DNA of 12,977 nt from Actinomycetes bacterium (GTDB taxonomy: Bacteria > Actinomycetota > Actinomycetes > Actinomycetales > Cellulomonadaceae): the NCBI GenBank assembly GCA_023424135.1, contig JAFAEH010000069.1, forward strand, positions 1 through 12,977, in the 5' to 3' direction. The translations under genes and the position numbers were made by a program. Below, piece after piece: positions 6,864 through 12,977 of the stretch. The notes beneath the pieces are model-generated. The model was not told where the DNA came from, did not search any database, and saw nothing but the letters and a program-made list of their open reading frames with translations. The first letter of the stretch is position 1. Each line of letters starts with the position of its first letter.

Positions 6864-8408
6864 GTGCGCACCGTCGTCCCCGCCCAGTCCACCGGCCCCC
6901 TGCCCGACGCGTGGCGCGCATGCGTGGGCACGGGGCGCATGAACCTCGCGCTGCGTGCCGACTACCGCGACTCGCTCGCGCAGGTGCAGCGTGACATCGG
7001 CTTCCGGCACATCCGCGGGCACGGCCTGCTCTCGGACGACATGGGCGTCCTGCGGACCGACGAGGTCGACGGGCGCACCCGTACCCGGTACGCGTTCAGC
7101 TACGTCGACCAGGTGCACGACTTCTTCCTCTCGGTCGGGATCCGGCCGTTCCTCGAGCTCGGGTTCATGCCCTCGCAGCTCGCGTCCGGCGACGACACGG
7201 TGTTCTGGTGGAAGGGCAACATCACGCCCCCGCGGGACATGTCCGCGTGGGTCGCCCTCGTCCAGGCGGTGCTGCGCCACCAGATCGACCGCTACGGGAT
7301 CGACGAGGTGCGCCGCTGGCCCGTCGAGGTCTGGAACGAGCCGAACCTCACGGTGTTCTGGAAGGACGCCGACCAGGACGCGTACTTCCGGCTCTACGAG
7401 GCGACCGCCCGTGCGGTCAAGGACGTCGACGCCGACCTGCAGGTCGGGGGTCCGGCGATCTCCCCGGGGTCCGACGAGTGGTGGGCGCCGTTCGCGGACT
7501 TCGTGACCTCCCGCGACGTGCCCGTCGACTTCGTCAGCCGGCACGCGTACACGTCCGGACCGGCGCAGCACGTCCCGTTCGGCACGTACCAGACCCTGAT
7601 GCCCCCGCAGCACCTCCTGGAGCAGTTCGACGCACCGCGTCGTCACCTCGAGGGGACCGCGCTGGCGGGTCTGCCGGTGCACATCACGGAGTTCAACACG
7701 TCCTACCGGCCGGACAACCCGATCCACGACACCGCGTACAACGCGGCGTACCTCGCGCCGGTCCTCGCGGGCGGCGGGGGCCTGGCCGACTCGTTCTCCT
7801 ACTGGACGTTCTGCGACGTGTTCGAGGAGACGAACGTCCCCACGTCGATCTTCCACGGCGGGTTCGGCATGCTCACGCACCGGCAGGTCGCCAAGCCCAC
7901 CTACCACCTGTACACGTTCATGGCCCGCATGGGCCGCGACGTGCTCGCCCGCGGTGACGACCACCTGGTGTGCGTCGACCCGGACGGTCGCCTGACGGTC
8001 CTCGCCTGGCAGCCGGTCGGTGGCACCGGGGCGGGCGACGCACCCGACGAGCACCGGGTCGAGCTGTCGCTGCCCGTCGGCGGGGACGCCGCCTTCGTCC
8101 TGCGCGAGCGTGTCAACGAGCACGACGGCAACGCGTTCGCGGCGTGGCGCGAGCTGGGCAGGCCGATGTCGCCGACGGCCCGTGAGCTCGACCTGCTGCA
8201 CGCGTGCGCACGTCCCGCGGTGTCGCACGACGTCGTGCGGACCGCCGGCGGGCGCGTCGACCTCGACCTCGTCCTAGGGCGCCACGAGGTGACGTTCGTC
8301 GAGCTCACACCCGTCAGCCCGACGCACCACGACGGCCTCGACGACCGTCGGCTGCTCGGCGAGGACGACGACCGGCTCGTCGCGGTGCACGAGCGCGTGC
8401 GAGCATGA
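6864..8408 (+). CDS. GH39 beta-xylosidase-like glycoside hydrolase
   Basis: The protein has 514 residues, close to the usual GH39 xylosidase length. The N-terminus has the family segment CVGTGRMNLALRAD and then HIRGHGLLSDDM. The TIM barrel carries the acid/base glutamate in WNEPN (E159) and the nucleophile in ITEFNTSY (E276). Both sit almost exactly where Thermoanaerobacterium XynB has them (E160, E277). A C-terminal beta-rich domain follows from about residue 360. GH39 enzymes are retaining; this subgroup mostly releases xylose from xylo-oligosaccharides, but some GH39 members act on other sugars. No signal peptide is seen, so it should work in the cytosol on imported sugars. The start is GTG at 6864 with GGAG at 6851-6854. 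The 3' end overlaps the next gene as ATGA, so the two are translated together. Confidence 0.9.
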   Translation: MRTVVPAQSTGPLPDAWRACVGTGRMNLALRADYRDSLAQVQRDIGFRHIRGHGLLSDDMGVLRTDEVDGRTRTRYAFSYVDQVHDFFLSVGIRPFLELGFMPSQLASGDDTVFWWKGNITPPRDMSAWVALVQAVLRHQIDRYGIDEVRRWPVEVWNEPNLTVFWKDADQDAYFRLYEATARAVKDVDADLQVGGPAISPGSDEWWAPFADFVTSRDVPVDFVSRHAYTSGPAQHVPFGTYQTLMPPQHLLEQFDAPRRHLEGTALAGLPVHITEFNTSYRPDNPIHDTAYNAAYLAPVLAGGGGLADSFSYWTFCDVFEETNVPTSIFHGGFGMLTHRQVAKPTYHLYTFMARMGRDVLARGDDHLVCVDPDGRLTVLAWQPVGGTGAGDAPDEHRVELSLPVGGDAAFVLRERVNEHDGNAFAAWRELGRPMSPTARELDLLHACARPAVSHDVVRTAGGRVDLDLVLGRHEVTFVELTPVSPTHHDGLDDRRLLGEDDDRLVAVHERVRA

Positions 8409-9100
8409 CGACGATGACGCAGCGCCGCGACGACCTGGACGAGGTGGGCACCGGCCCGCTGTCGCGGGGTGCCTCCGTGGTGCTGTGGGTGCTGGTGCTC
8501 AGCGCGCTCGTCGTCCTGACCGGCGGGCTGCCGCTCGCGCTGGTCCCGTTCCTGACCGGCGACACCGCGAACGTGTGGCTCGCGGCGGTGCTGTTCGTGC
8601 CGCTGGGCCCCGCGCTGGCGGCCACGGTGTTCGCGTGGCGCCGGTTCCTCGCGGACCGCGACCTGCGGCCCGCCGCGCACTTCCTGCGCGGGTACCGGCT
8701 CAACGCGCTCGACGTCCTGCGCTGGTGGGTGCCGCTGCTCGCGGTGCTCGCCGTCCTGGTGTTCACGCTGCTCAACCTCGACGCGGCGGGTGTGCCCGGC
8801 GGCTACGGCGCCGTGCTCGTCGTCGTCGGCGTCGCCCTGCTCCTGTGGGCCGTGAACGCCCTCGCGCTGACCTCCCGGCTGAACCTGCGCACGCGCGACG
8901 TCGCCCGCCTGTCCACCTACTACCTGGGCGCGAAGCCGCTGGTCACCCTCAAGGTGCTCTCGCTGCTCGTGCTGTGCGCGGGCGTCGTCGTGTTCGCCTC
9001 CGACTGGGTGCTCGTCGCCCTGACCGGGGTGCTCGCGCTGCTCGTCACGACGACGACCGAGCCGGTCGTCACCGACGCCACCGCGCGTTTCACCGCCTGA
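8405..9100 (+). CDS. YesL-like (DUF624) membrane protein
   Basis: This 231-residue integral membrane protein has five or six hydrophobic segments, at about residues 23-48, 57-78, 107-124, 132-153, 178-200 and 203-220. The loop after helix 2 (GPALAATVFAWRRFLADRDLRPA, then FLRGYRLN) matches the conserved pattern of DUF624, the YesL family. YesL-type genes recur in carbohydrate operons, including the rhamnogalacturonan locus of Bacillus subtilis, but their biochemical role is not established. The start ATG at 8405 overlaps the GH39 stop codon (ATGA), which supports this start and implies tight co-expression. A GH42 gene follows 32 bp later. A role in transport assistance or sensing is conceivable but nothing in the sequence shows it. 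Confidence 0.8.
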   Translation: MTTMTQRRDDLDEVGTGPLSRGASVVLWVLVLSALVVLTGGLPLALVPFLTGDTANVWLAAVLFVPLGPALAATVFAWRRFLADRDLRPAAHFLRGYRLNALDVLRWWVPLLAVLAVLVFTLLNLDAAGVPGGYGAVLVVVGVALLLWAVNALALTSRLNLRTRDVARLSTYYLGAKPLVTLKVLSLLVLCAGVVVFASDWVLVALTGVLALLVTTTTEPVVTDATARFTA

Positions 9101-9132
9101 CCCCGTCCATCCCCGCTGCGAGGTTCTTCCCG

Positions 9133-11169
9133 ATGTCCCTTCCTGTGAGCGATCACATCCGCTACGGCGGCGACTACAACCCCGAGCAGTGGCCCGCGTC
9201 CGTGTGGGACGAGGACGACGCCGCGTTCGACCTCGCGCACGTCACGACCCTGACCGTCGGGGTGTTCGCGTGGGCGCACACCGAGCCCACCGAGGGCGGG
9301 TACGACTTCTCGCGGCTCGACGCGATCGTCGAGCGCGCGCACGCGCAGGGGCGCGACGTCGTCCTCGCCACGCCGTCCGGGGCGATGCCGCCCTGGCTCG
9401 CGCTCGCCTACCCGGACGCCTGCCGCGTCGACTACGAGGGCCGCCGGCACGTGTACGGGCAGCGGCACAACCACTGCCCGTCCTCCCCGGACTTTCGCCG
9501 GCTGTCCGTCGCGATGGCCGCGCGCCTCGCGGAGCGCTACGGCGAGCACCCCGCGGTCGTCGCCTGGCACGTCGGCAACGAGTACGGGGGCGCCTGCTAC
9601 TGCGACCTGTGCGCGGCTGGGTTCCGGGACTGGCTGCGGGCGCGCTACGGCACGCTCGAGCGGCTCAACGACGCGTGGAACACCCTGTTCTGGTCGCACG
9701 TCTTCGGCGACTGGGACCAGATCGTGCCGCCGAACGCGCTCTCGGAGCACTGGCGGGGGCCGAACCACACCGCCTTCCAGGGCATCACGCTCGACTACCG
9801 GCGCTACATGACCGACCGCATGCGCGAGGGGTACGTCGAGGAGAAGGCCGCGATCCGCGCGCACGTCCCGACGACGCCGGTGACCACCAACTTCATGGGG
9901 TTCTTCCAGCCGTTCGACTACCACCGCTGGGCCGACGACCTCGACTTCGTGTCCTGGGACAACTACCCGCCGCTGCCCGACGACCCGCTGCGCACCGCCG
10001 CGCGCATGGCCGCGACGCACGCCGCGATGCGGGGCCTGAAGGACGGTCAGCCGTTCTGGGTCATGGAGCAGACGCCGTCGATCACGGCCTCGCGCGACGT
10101 CAACCCGGTCAAGCGGCCCGGCGTGCTCGGTCTGTGGACGTGGCAGTCCGTCGCGCACGGCGCCGACGCGACCCTGTACTTCCAGATGCGCCAGTCCAAG
10201 GGGGCGTGCGAGAAGTACCACGGCGCGCTCATCGACCACTCGGGACGCACCGACACGCGCGTCTTCCGGGAGGCCGCGGCCCTGGGGGAGGAGCTGGCGT
10301 CCGTCGGGTCCGCCCTGCTGGGTGCGCGCACGCCCGCGCGCGTCGCGCTGCTGCTGGACTGGGACTCGTGGTGGGCCGTCGAGATGACCGACGGCTACAA
10401 CCGCCACGTGTCGTACCTGCAGACGCTCCTGCAGTACCACCGGGCGCTGTGGCACGCGAACGTCGACGTCGACGTGGTCCCCGTGACGACGTCCTTCGAC
10501 GGGTACGACGTCGTCGTCGCTCCCGTCCTGCACATGCTCAAGGGCGACGTCGTCGATCGGCTCACCGCGCACGTCGAGCGCGGCGGGTCGCTCGTCACGA
10601 CGTTCTACGGCGGGCGCGTCGACGAGGACGACAACGCGTTCCTCGGGTCGCCCCCGCTCGACGCGCTCGCCGGGTCGCGCGTCGAGGAGACCGACTCCGG
10701 CGTGCCCGGGGCCGCCAACCCCGTGACGCTCACGCTCGACGGCGTCGCGACGACGCACGACGCGACCCTCGTGTTCGAGCTGCTCGTGCCGTCCGACGGC
10801 ACGCAGGTGGTCGGGACGTACGGCGCCGACTTCTACGCGGGCCAGGCGGCCGTCACATGCGCACGCCGCGGTGACGGTGCCGCGTGGCACGTCGCGACGG
10901 GCCTCGACGACGACGGGGTCGCGCGTGTGCTGCGGCACGTCGTCGCCGGGCACGGCCTGCTCGGCCCGCACGCCGACGACGAGGGTGTGGAGGTCGCGCG
11001 GCGGGTCGCCCCCGACGGGACGACCTACCAGCTCGTGCTGCACCACGGGTCGGCGCCGCTGACCGTGACGTCGCAGGTCGCCGGGGAGGACCTGCTCACC
11101 GGGCGGGTCGTGGCGGTGGGGGAGACGCTCACCCTGCAGCCGGCGCAGACGCTGGTCCTGCGGACGTGA
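9133..11169 (+). CDS. GH42 beta-galactosidase
   Basis: The protein has 678 residues, normal for GH42. The N-terminal barrel starts with the family signature YGGDYNPEQWP. The acid/base glutamate lies in HVGNEYGG (E150) and the nucleophile in VMEQTPS (E312), the same residue number as in Thermus A4 beta-galactosidase. The four zinc-binding cysteines of that enzyme are present: C115, and C155, C157 and C160 in the ACYCDLC loop. A middle trimerisation domain (about 395-600, with LLLDWDSWWAVEM) and a short C-terminal beta domain complete the fold. GH42 enzymes are retaining and remove terminal beta-D-galactose from oligosaccharides; some act on alpha-L-arabinose. There is no signal peptide, so it is cytosolic. 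The start is ATG at 9133 with GAGG at 9120-9123. It is the last gene of the operon; an inverted repeat at 11196-11228 may also end its transcript. Confidence 0.95.
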   Translation: MSLPVSDHIRYGGDYNPEQWPASVWDEDDAAFDLAHVTTLTVGVFAWAHTEPTEGGYDFSRLDAIVERAHAQGRDVVLATPSGAMPPWLALAYPDACRVDYEGRRHVYGQRHNHCPSSPDFRRLSVAMAARLAERYGEHPAVVAWHVGNEYGGACYCDLCAAGFRDWLRARYGTLERLNDAWNTLFWSHVFGDWDQIVPPNALSEHWRGPNHTAFQGITLDYRRYMTDRMREGYVEEKAAIRAHVPTTPVTTNFMGFFQPFDYHRWADDLDFVSWDNYPPLPDDPLRTAARMAATHAAMRGLKDGQPFWVMEQTPSITASRDVNPVKRPGVLGLWTWQSVAHGADATLYFQMRQSKGACEKYHGALIDHSGRTDTRVFREAAALGEELASVGSALLGARTPARVALLLDWDSWWAVEMTDGYNRHVSYLQTLLQYHRALWHANVDVDVVPVTTSFDGYDVVVAPVLHMLKGDVVDRLTAHVERGGSLVTTFYGGRVDEDDNAFLGSPPLDALAGSRVEETDSGVPGAANPVTLTLDGVATTHDATLVFELLVPSDGTQVVGTYGADFYAGQAAVTCARRGDGAAWHVATGLDDDGVARVLRHVVAGHGLLGPHADDEGVEVARRVAPDGTTYQLVLHHGSAPLTVTSQVAGEDLLTGRVVAVGETLTLQPAQTLVLRT

Positions 11170-11186
11170 GCCGCGAGCCCGGCCCG

Positions 11187-11232
11187 CAGCGGTAGCGCTG
11201 GTGGGATTCATCGCGAATCCCACCAGCGGTAG
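11187..11232. repeat. 9-bp direct repeat flanking the mazEF inverted repeat
   Basis: CAGCGGTAG occurs at 11187-11195 and again at 11224-11232, flanking and partly overlapping the inverted repeat. The right copy runs into the proposed -10 element. It may be part of the operator or a remnant of local duplication. Confidence 0.5.
11196..11228. promoter_or_regulatory. 14-bp inverted repeat, probable mazEF autoregulatory operator
   Basis: CGCTGGTGGGATTC (11196-11209) and GAATCCCACCAGCG (11215-11228) are perfectly complementary with a 5-bp centre. It ends 13 bp before the antitoxin ATG and covers the proposed -35 region of that gene. Ribbon-helix-helix antitoxins commonly bind such palindromes as a complex with the toxin to repress their own operon. 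As RNA it could also form a terminator hairpin for the GH42 transcript. Confidence 0.65.
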
Positions 11233-11235
11233 GGT
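11207..11235 (+). promoter_or_regulatory. Probable mazEF promoter giving a leaderless mRNA
   Basis: TAGGGT at 11230-11235 fits the TANNNT -10 pattern. A weak TTCATC -35 at 11207-11212 lies 17 bp upstream, inside the inverted repeat. Only six bases separate the -10 from the antitoxin ATG at 11242, so transcription should begin at or next to the start codon. No Shine-Dalgarno sequence is seen, which fits a leaderless message. Confidence 0.5.
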
Positions 11236-11241
11236 GCGGTC

Positions 11242-11475
11242 ATGAGCACCCAGATCACCGTGCGGCTCGACGACGGCGTGGTCCGGGCTGTCGACGCACT
11301 GGTCGCCGCCGGGCAGGCCCGCAGCCGCGCGTCGGTCGTCGAGGATGCGCTCGAACGACACCTGCGCCGGGAGGTCGCCCGGCGTGACGTCGCACTGCTG
11401 CGCGGCGAGAACGTCGGGGACCTCGACGCGCTCGCGGCGTGGGCGGCGGGGCAGCCGACCGACCATCTCGACTGA
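11242..11475 (+). CDS. mazE: MazE-like ribbon-helix-helix antitoxin
   Basis: This 77-residue protein has an N-terminal ribbon-helix-helix DNA-binding domain (residues 3-45: a TQITVRLDD strand, then two helices ending near LERHLRRE). Its acidic C-terminal tail (about 50-77) is the usual toxin-binding part. It should neutralise the MazF encoded next and repress the operon by binding the inverted repeat just upstream. Its TGA overlaps the toxin ATG by one base (TGATG), so toxin translation is coupled to antitoxin translation. The start ATG at 11242 is the only reasonable one; it lacks a ribosome binding site and probably belongs to a leaderless mRNA. The antitoxin is named from the toxin it pairs with; on its own it could be any RHH antitoxin. 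Confidence 0.85.
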   Translation: MSTQITVRLDDGVVRAVDALVAAGQARSRASVVEDALERHLRREVARRDVALLRGENVGDLDALAAWAAGQPTDHLD

Positions 11476-11780
11476 TGCGTCCCATCCACGTCGCGCACCT
11501 CGACGAGGCGCGCCCCGTCCTCGTGCTCACCCGCGAGCTGGTCCGCCCCCACCTCGCGCACGTCACCGTCGCGCCGATCACGAGCACCGTCCGGGGGCTG
11601 TCGACCGAGGTGCGGCTCGGCCCCGCCAACGGGCTCGACCACGAGTGCGTCGTGAGCTGCGACAACGTCCAGACGATCCCCGTCGCCGCCCTCGGACGCG
11701 CCATCGGGCACCTGCTGCCCGACCAGGAGGCGTCCCTCGCACGTGCGATCACGCTGGCGTTCGACCTGGAGCGGGCGTGA
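11475..11780 (+). CDS. mazF: MazF-family endoribonuclease toxin
   Basis: This 101-residue protein shows the short MazF form common in actinobacteria, beginning MRPIHVAHLDEARPVLVLTR. The catalytic pair of MazF enzymes is visible as R13 in ARPVLV and T36 in APITST. The VTVAPITSTVRGLSTEV and VVSCDNVQTIP segments are close to what I recall of mycobacterial MazF3 (Rv1102c), which cuts RNA, including 23S rRNA, at a short U-rich motif. Cleavage specificity here is unknown. Length and motifs look intact, so the toxin is probably active. Its start overlaps the antitoxin stop by one base. Its last 32 bases overlap the end of a convergent hypothetical gene on the other strand. Confidence 0.92.
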   Translation: MRPIHVAHLDEARPVLVLTRELVRPHLAHVTVAPITSTVRGLSTEVRLGPANGLDHECVVSCDNVQTIPVAALGRAIGHLLPDQEASLARAITLAFDLERA

Positions 11781-12594
11781 GGGGTGCGGTGGCCGTGTCG
11801 GCGTCGCCGCGGTCCGGCGTGGGGTCGCCGGCATCGTGGTGCAGCGATCCGGCGACCGCGTCGAACAGGTCGAGGAACGCATCGCGCAGCGTGACGACCG
11901 GGGTGCTGAAGGACAGCAGCAGCAGGCCGTCGCCGTCCGCAGGGTCGGTCCAGTAGTCGCAGCGCACGAGGTCGGCAGCGCCGTCATCGGCTCGGGCAGC
12001 GCGGGTCGTCGTCGCACGGAGGACCGGCCCGAGCGCGCCATCGCCGACGTCGACGGTGCCTTCGCGGACGGTGCCCTCGTCGGCGGTGCCCTCGTCGACC
12101 GGGCCCTTGCCGACCGTACCCTCGCCTGCTGCGCCGGGTTCGGCTGGCTGTCCGGCGACCCGCAGGGCGAGCGTCGCGGCGAACGCGTCCAGGTCGTCCT
12201 GCTGCGCGAACGACCCGGGCACCCGGTACGCCGTGAGCACCGCCGGCAGGGCCACGGGCCCGATCGCGGTCATCATGTACGCGCTGAACAGCCCGCCGGC
12301 CTGCGCCGCGCGCCGGGACGAGTCCTCGACGTCGCGACGCACCGTCCGCCGCACGGTCGCGAGGTCGTCGCGCCGCGGGACCTGACGGTCGACGAGCGCG
12401 ACCACCCCCGTGTGCCGCGCAGCGTCCGAGCGCAGGTCGACGACGTGCCAGTCGGCGGGGAGCACCACCGCAACCGTCCCGGCCGTCGCGACGCGGTGCG
12501 CCGGCGCCGGGCTGCGGTCGCGCGGGGCGGCGTCGGCTGGTGCGTCGTCGGTCGGTGCGGGGCAGGCGGGACGGCGGCCCGTGGTGTGTGTCAT
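11749..12594 (-). CDS. Hypothetical actinobacterial protein with pentapeptide repeat
   Basis: The 281-residue protein is not assigned to a known family. The ATG at 12594-12592 is well supported by GGAGGT (complement of 12602-12607) seven bases upstream. After a proline/alanine-rich N-terminus (about 1-35) comes a folded-looking region containing VVLPADWHVVDL, then a short hydrophobic stretch (AYMMTAIGPVALPAVLTAYRV). Next is a Gly/Glu/Asp-rich linker of five pentapeptide repeats, then a second folded segment (VRCDYWTDP to LRDAFLDLFDAVAG) and a Pro/Thr/Ala tail. There is no signal peptide and no catalytic motif. The short gap to the PKD-domain gene upstream suggests one transcription unit. Its last 32 coding bases overlap the end of mazF. 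Good ribosome binding site, codon bias and length make it a real gene; function is unknown. Confidence 0.75.
   Translation of the reverse strand: MTHTTGRRPACPAPTDDAPADAAPRDRSPAPAHRVATAGTVAVVLPADWHVVDLRSDAARHTGVVALVDRQVPRRDDLATVRRTVRRDVEDSSRRAAQAGGLFSAYMMTAIGPVALPAVLTAYRVPGSFAQQDDLDAFAATLALRVAGQPAEPGAAGEGTVGKGPVDEGTADEGTVREGTVDVGDGALGPVLRATTTRAARADDGAADLVRCDYWTDPADGDGLLLLSFSTPVVTLRDAFLDLFDAVAGSLHHDAGDPTPDRGDADTATAPLTPAPGRTPA
12055..12129. repeat. Five imperfect 15-bp tandem repeats inside the hypothetical gene
   Basis: Units begin at 12055, 12070, 12085, 12100 and 12115. The first three share GGTGCC at their start and the later two are diverged. On the coding (minus) strand each unit encodes a pentapeptide of the pattern (A/V)-x-(E/K)-G-(T/P). 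Because the period is 15 bp, changes in copy number keep the reading frame. The repeat forms the flexible linker of the encoded protein. Confidence 0.8.
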
Positions 12595-12633
12595 CTACGT
12601 GACCTCCGTACGGCGTCCGGCGTGGTGCGTCGG

Positions 12634-12977
12634 TCAGCAGTCGGGTGGTGTGGGCACGGCGGTGCAGGGTTGGGAGACGAGGCGGCTGGTGCGTTCGACG
12701 ACGGAGAACTCGTGGGAGGTGGTGGTGGTCTCGGCGTGGCCGGGGATGTCGCGCCAGGCCGGTGAGCCGTCGATGCGGTAGCGGCCGGTCCAGTGGGCGG
12801 TCAGGGTGATGATGGTGGTGGCGGTGGTGGTGTTCTCGTAGCGGTGGTAGACGTCGTGCTCGGGGTGGGGGTGGCCGGGTTGGTCGGTGGTGAGGTGGTG
12901 TCCGTCGCCGAAGTCGTAGGTCCAGGACACGGGTGTGAGTTCGACGTCGACGCCGTGGCCGAGCAGGTCGGTGCGCA
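12634..12977 (-). CDS. PKD-domain-containing protein, C-terminal part (5' end outside window)
   Basis: The frame is open on the minus strand from the right edge to TGA at 12636-12634, giving about 114 residues of C-terminus. The segment WTYDFGDG, followed by a histidine-rich stretch and YHRYENTTTATTIITLT, matches the PKD (polycystic kidney disease) Ig-like fold, in which FGDG is the hallmark. A further beta-rich region ends in SQPCTAVPTPPDC; its two cysteines could form a disulfide, which would suit an extracellular protein. An internal GTG at 12930 could be a start, but the frame continues upstream with coding-like residues and the PKD fold would otherwise be cut, so the true start is beyond the window. 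It lies 39 bp upstream of the hypothetical gene on the same strand. PKD modules mediate protein or carbohydrate contacts; the specific role is unknown. Confidence 0.82.
   Translation of the reverse strand, partial: RTDLLGHGVDVELTPVSWTYDFGDGHHLTTDQPGHPHPEHDVYHRYENTTTATTIITLTAHWTGRYRIDGSPAWRDIPGHAETTTTSHEFSVVERTSRLVSQPCTAVPTPPDC

Noticed and set aside
4964..6940. 658-codon open frame on the minus strand opposite the binding-protein gene
   Set aside because: Composition is repetitive Val/Leu/Arg/Glu with no domain, and it runs through the lipoprotein gene, the hairpin and the GH39 start. It is a mirror of the real coding frame.
6735..8228. 497-codon minus-strand open frame opposite GH39
   Set aside because: Same shadow effect; the plus-strand GH39 has both catalytic glutamates in the correct places.
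8920..11466. Very long open frame (848 codons) on the minus strand opposite the GH42 gene
   Set aside because: It is a GC-bias shadow of the GH42 codons. The GH42 frame has catalytic and zinc-binding motifs, whereas the minus-strand product is low-complexity Arg/Val/Gly/Asp-rich.
12715..12840. GGT/GGTG-rich stretches looking like a simple repeat
   Set aside because: They are runs of threonine (ACC) codons of the PKD-domain gene read on the opposite strand, with no regular period.
1..12977. CRISPR arrays, tRNA genes, insertion-sequence ends or phage attachment sites
   Set aside because: No spaced direct repeats, cloverleaf-like sequence, transposase motifs or terminal inverted repeats were seen on either strand.

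Overview
The window is very GC-rich with strongly GC-biased third codon positions. Its gene content (a sugar importer with no ATPase of its own, cytosolic glycosidases, a short MazF close to mycobacterial forms) points to a plant-polysaccharide-degrading actinobacterium, most like Cellulomonas or a relative. That assignment is inference from composition and gene families, because no rRNA or marker gene is present.

Bases 1-11169 form a carbohydrate-use locus. It opens with the 3' part of a GH95 alpha-L-fucosidase/alpha-L-galactosidase gene (+), followed 7 bp later by a convergent LacI-family repressor gene (-). A 374-bp regulatory gap (2678-3051) separates the repressor from a + strand operon. 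The gap holds a promoter whose -35/-10 spacer contains a perfect LacI-type operator, a second palindrome, and a leader of about 170 nt. The operon runs: Lpl/YtcP-type permease 1, permease 2, substrate-binding lipoprotein, a strong hairpin, GH39 beta-xylosidase, YesL-like (DUF624) membrane protein, GH42 beta-galactosidase. The likely logic is that the lipoprotein captures an oligosaccharide, the permeases import it using an ATPase encoded elsewhere (MsiK-like sharing), the cytosolic glycosidases trim it, and the LacI protein derepresses the operon when its sugar ligand is present. Alpha-L-fucosidase/galactosidase, beta-galactosidase and beta-xylosidase together fit a decorated hemicellulose side chain, either from complex glucuronoarabinoxylan or from fucosylated xyloglucan.

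Bases 11170-11780 hold a compact mazEF-type toxin-antitoxin operon. Its promoter is embedded in a perfect 14-bp inverted repeat and its antitoxin mRNA may be leaderless. Bases 11749-12977 hold two leftward genes of unknown role. One is a hypothetical protein with a five-fold pentapeptide repeat, whose 3' end overlaps mazF tail to tail. The other is a PKD-domain protein that runs off the right edge.

No tRNA, rRNA, CRISPR array, insertion sequence or phage gene was seen. The most interesting points are the operator architecture, the small ORFs and hairpins inside the sugar operon, the mazEF promoter, and the unassigned gene pair at the right end. I see no convincing wholly new system.
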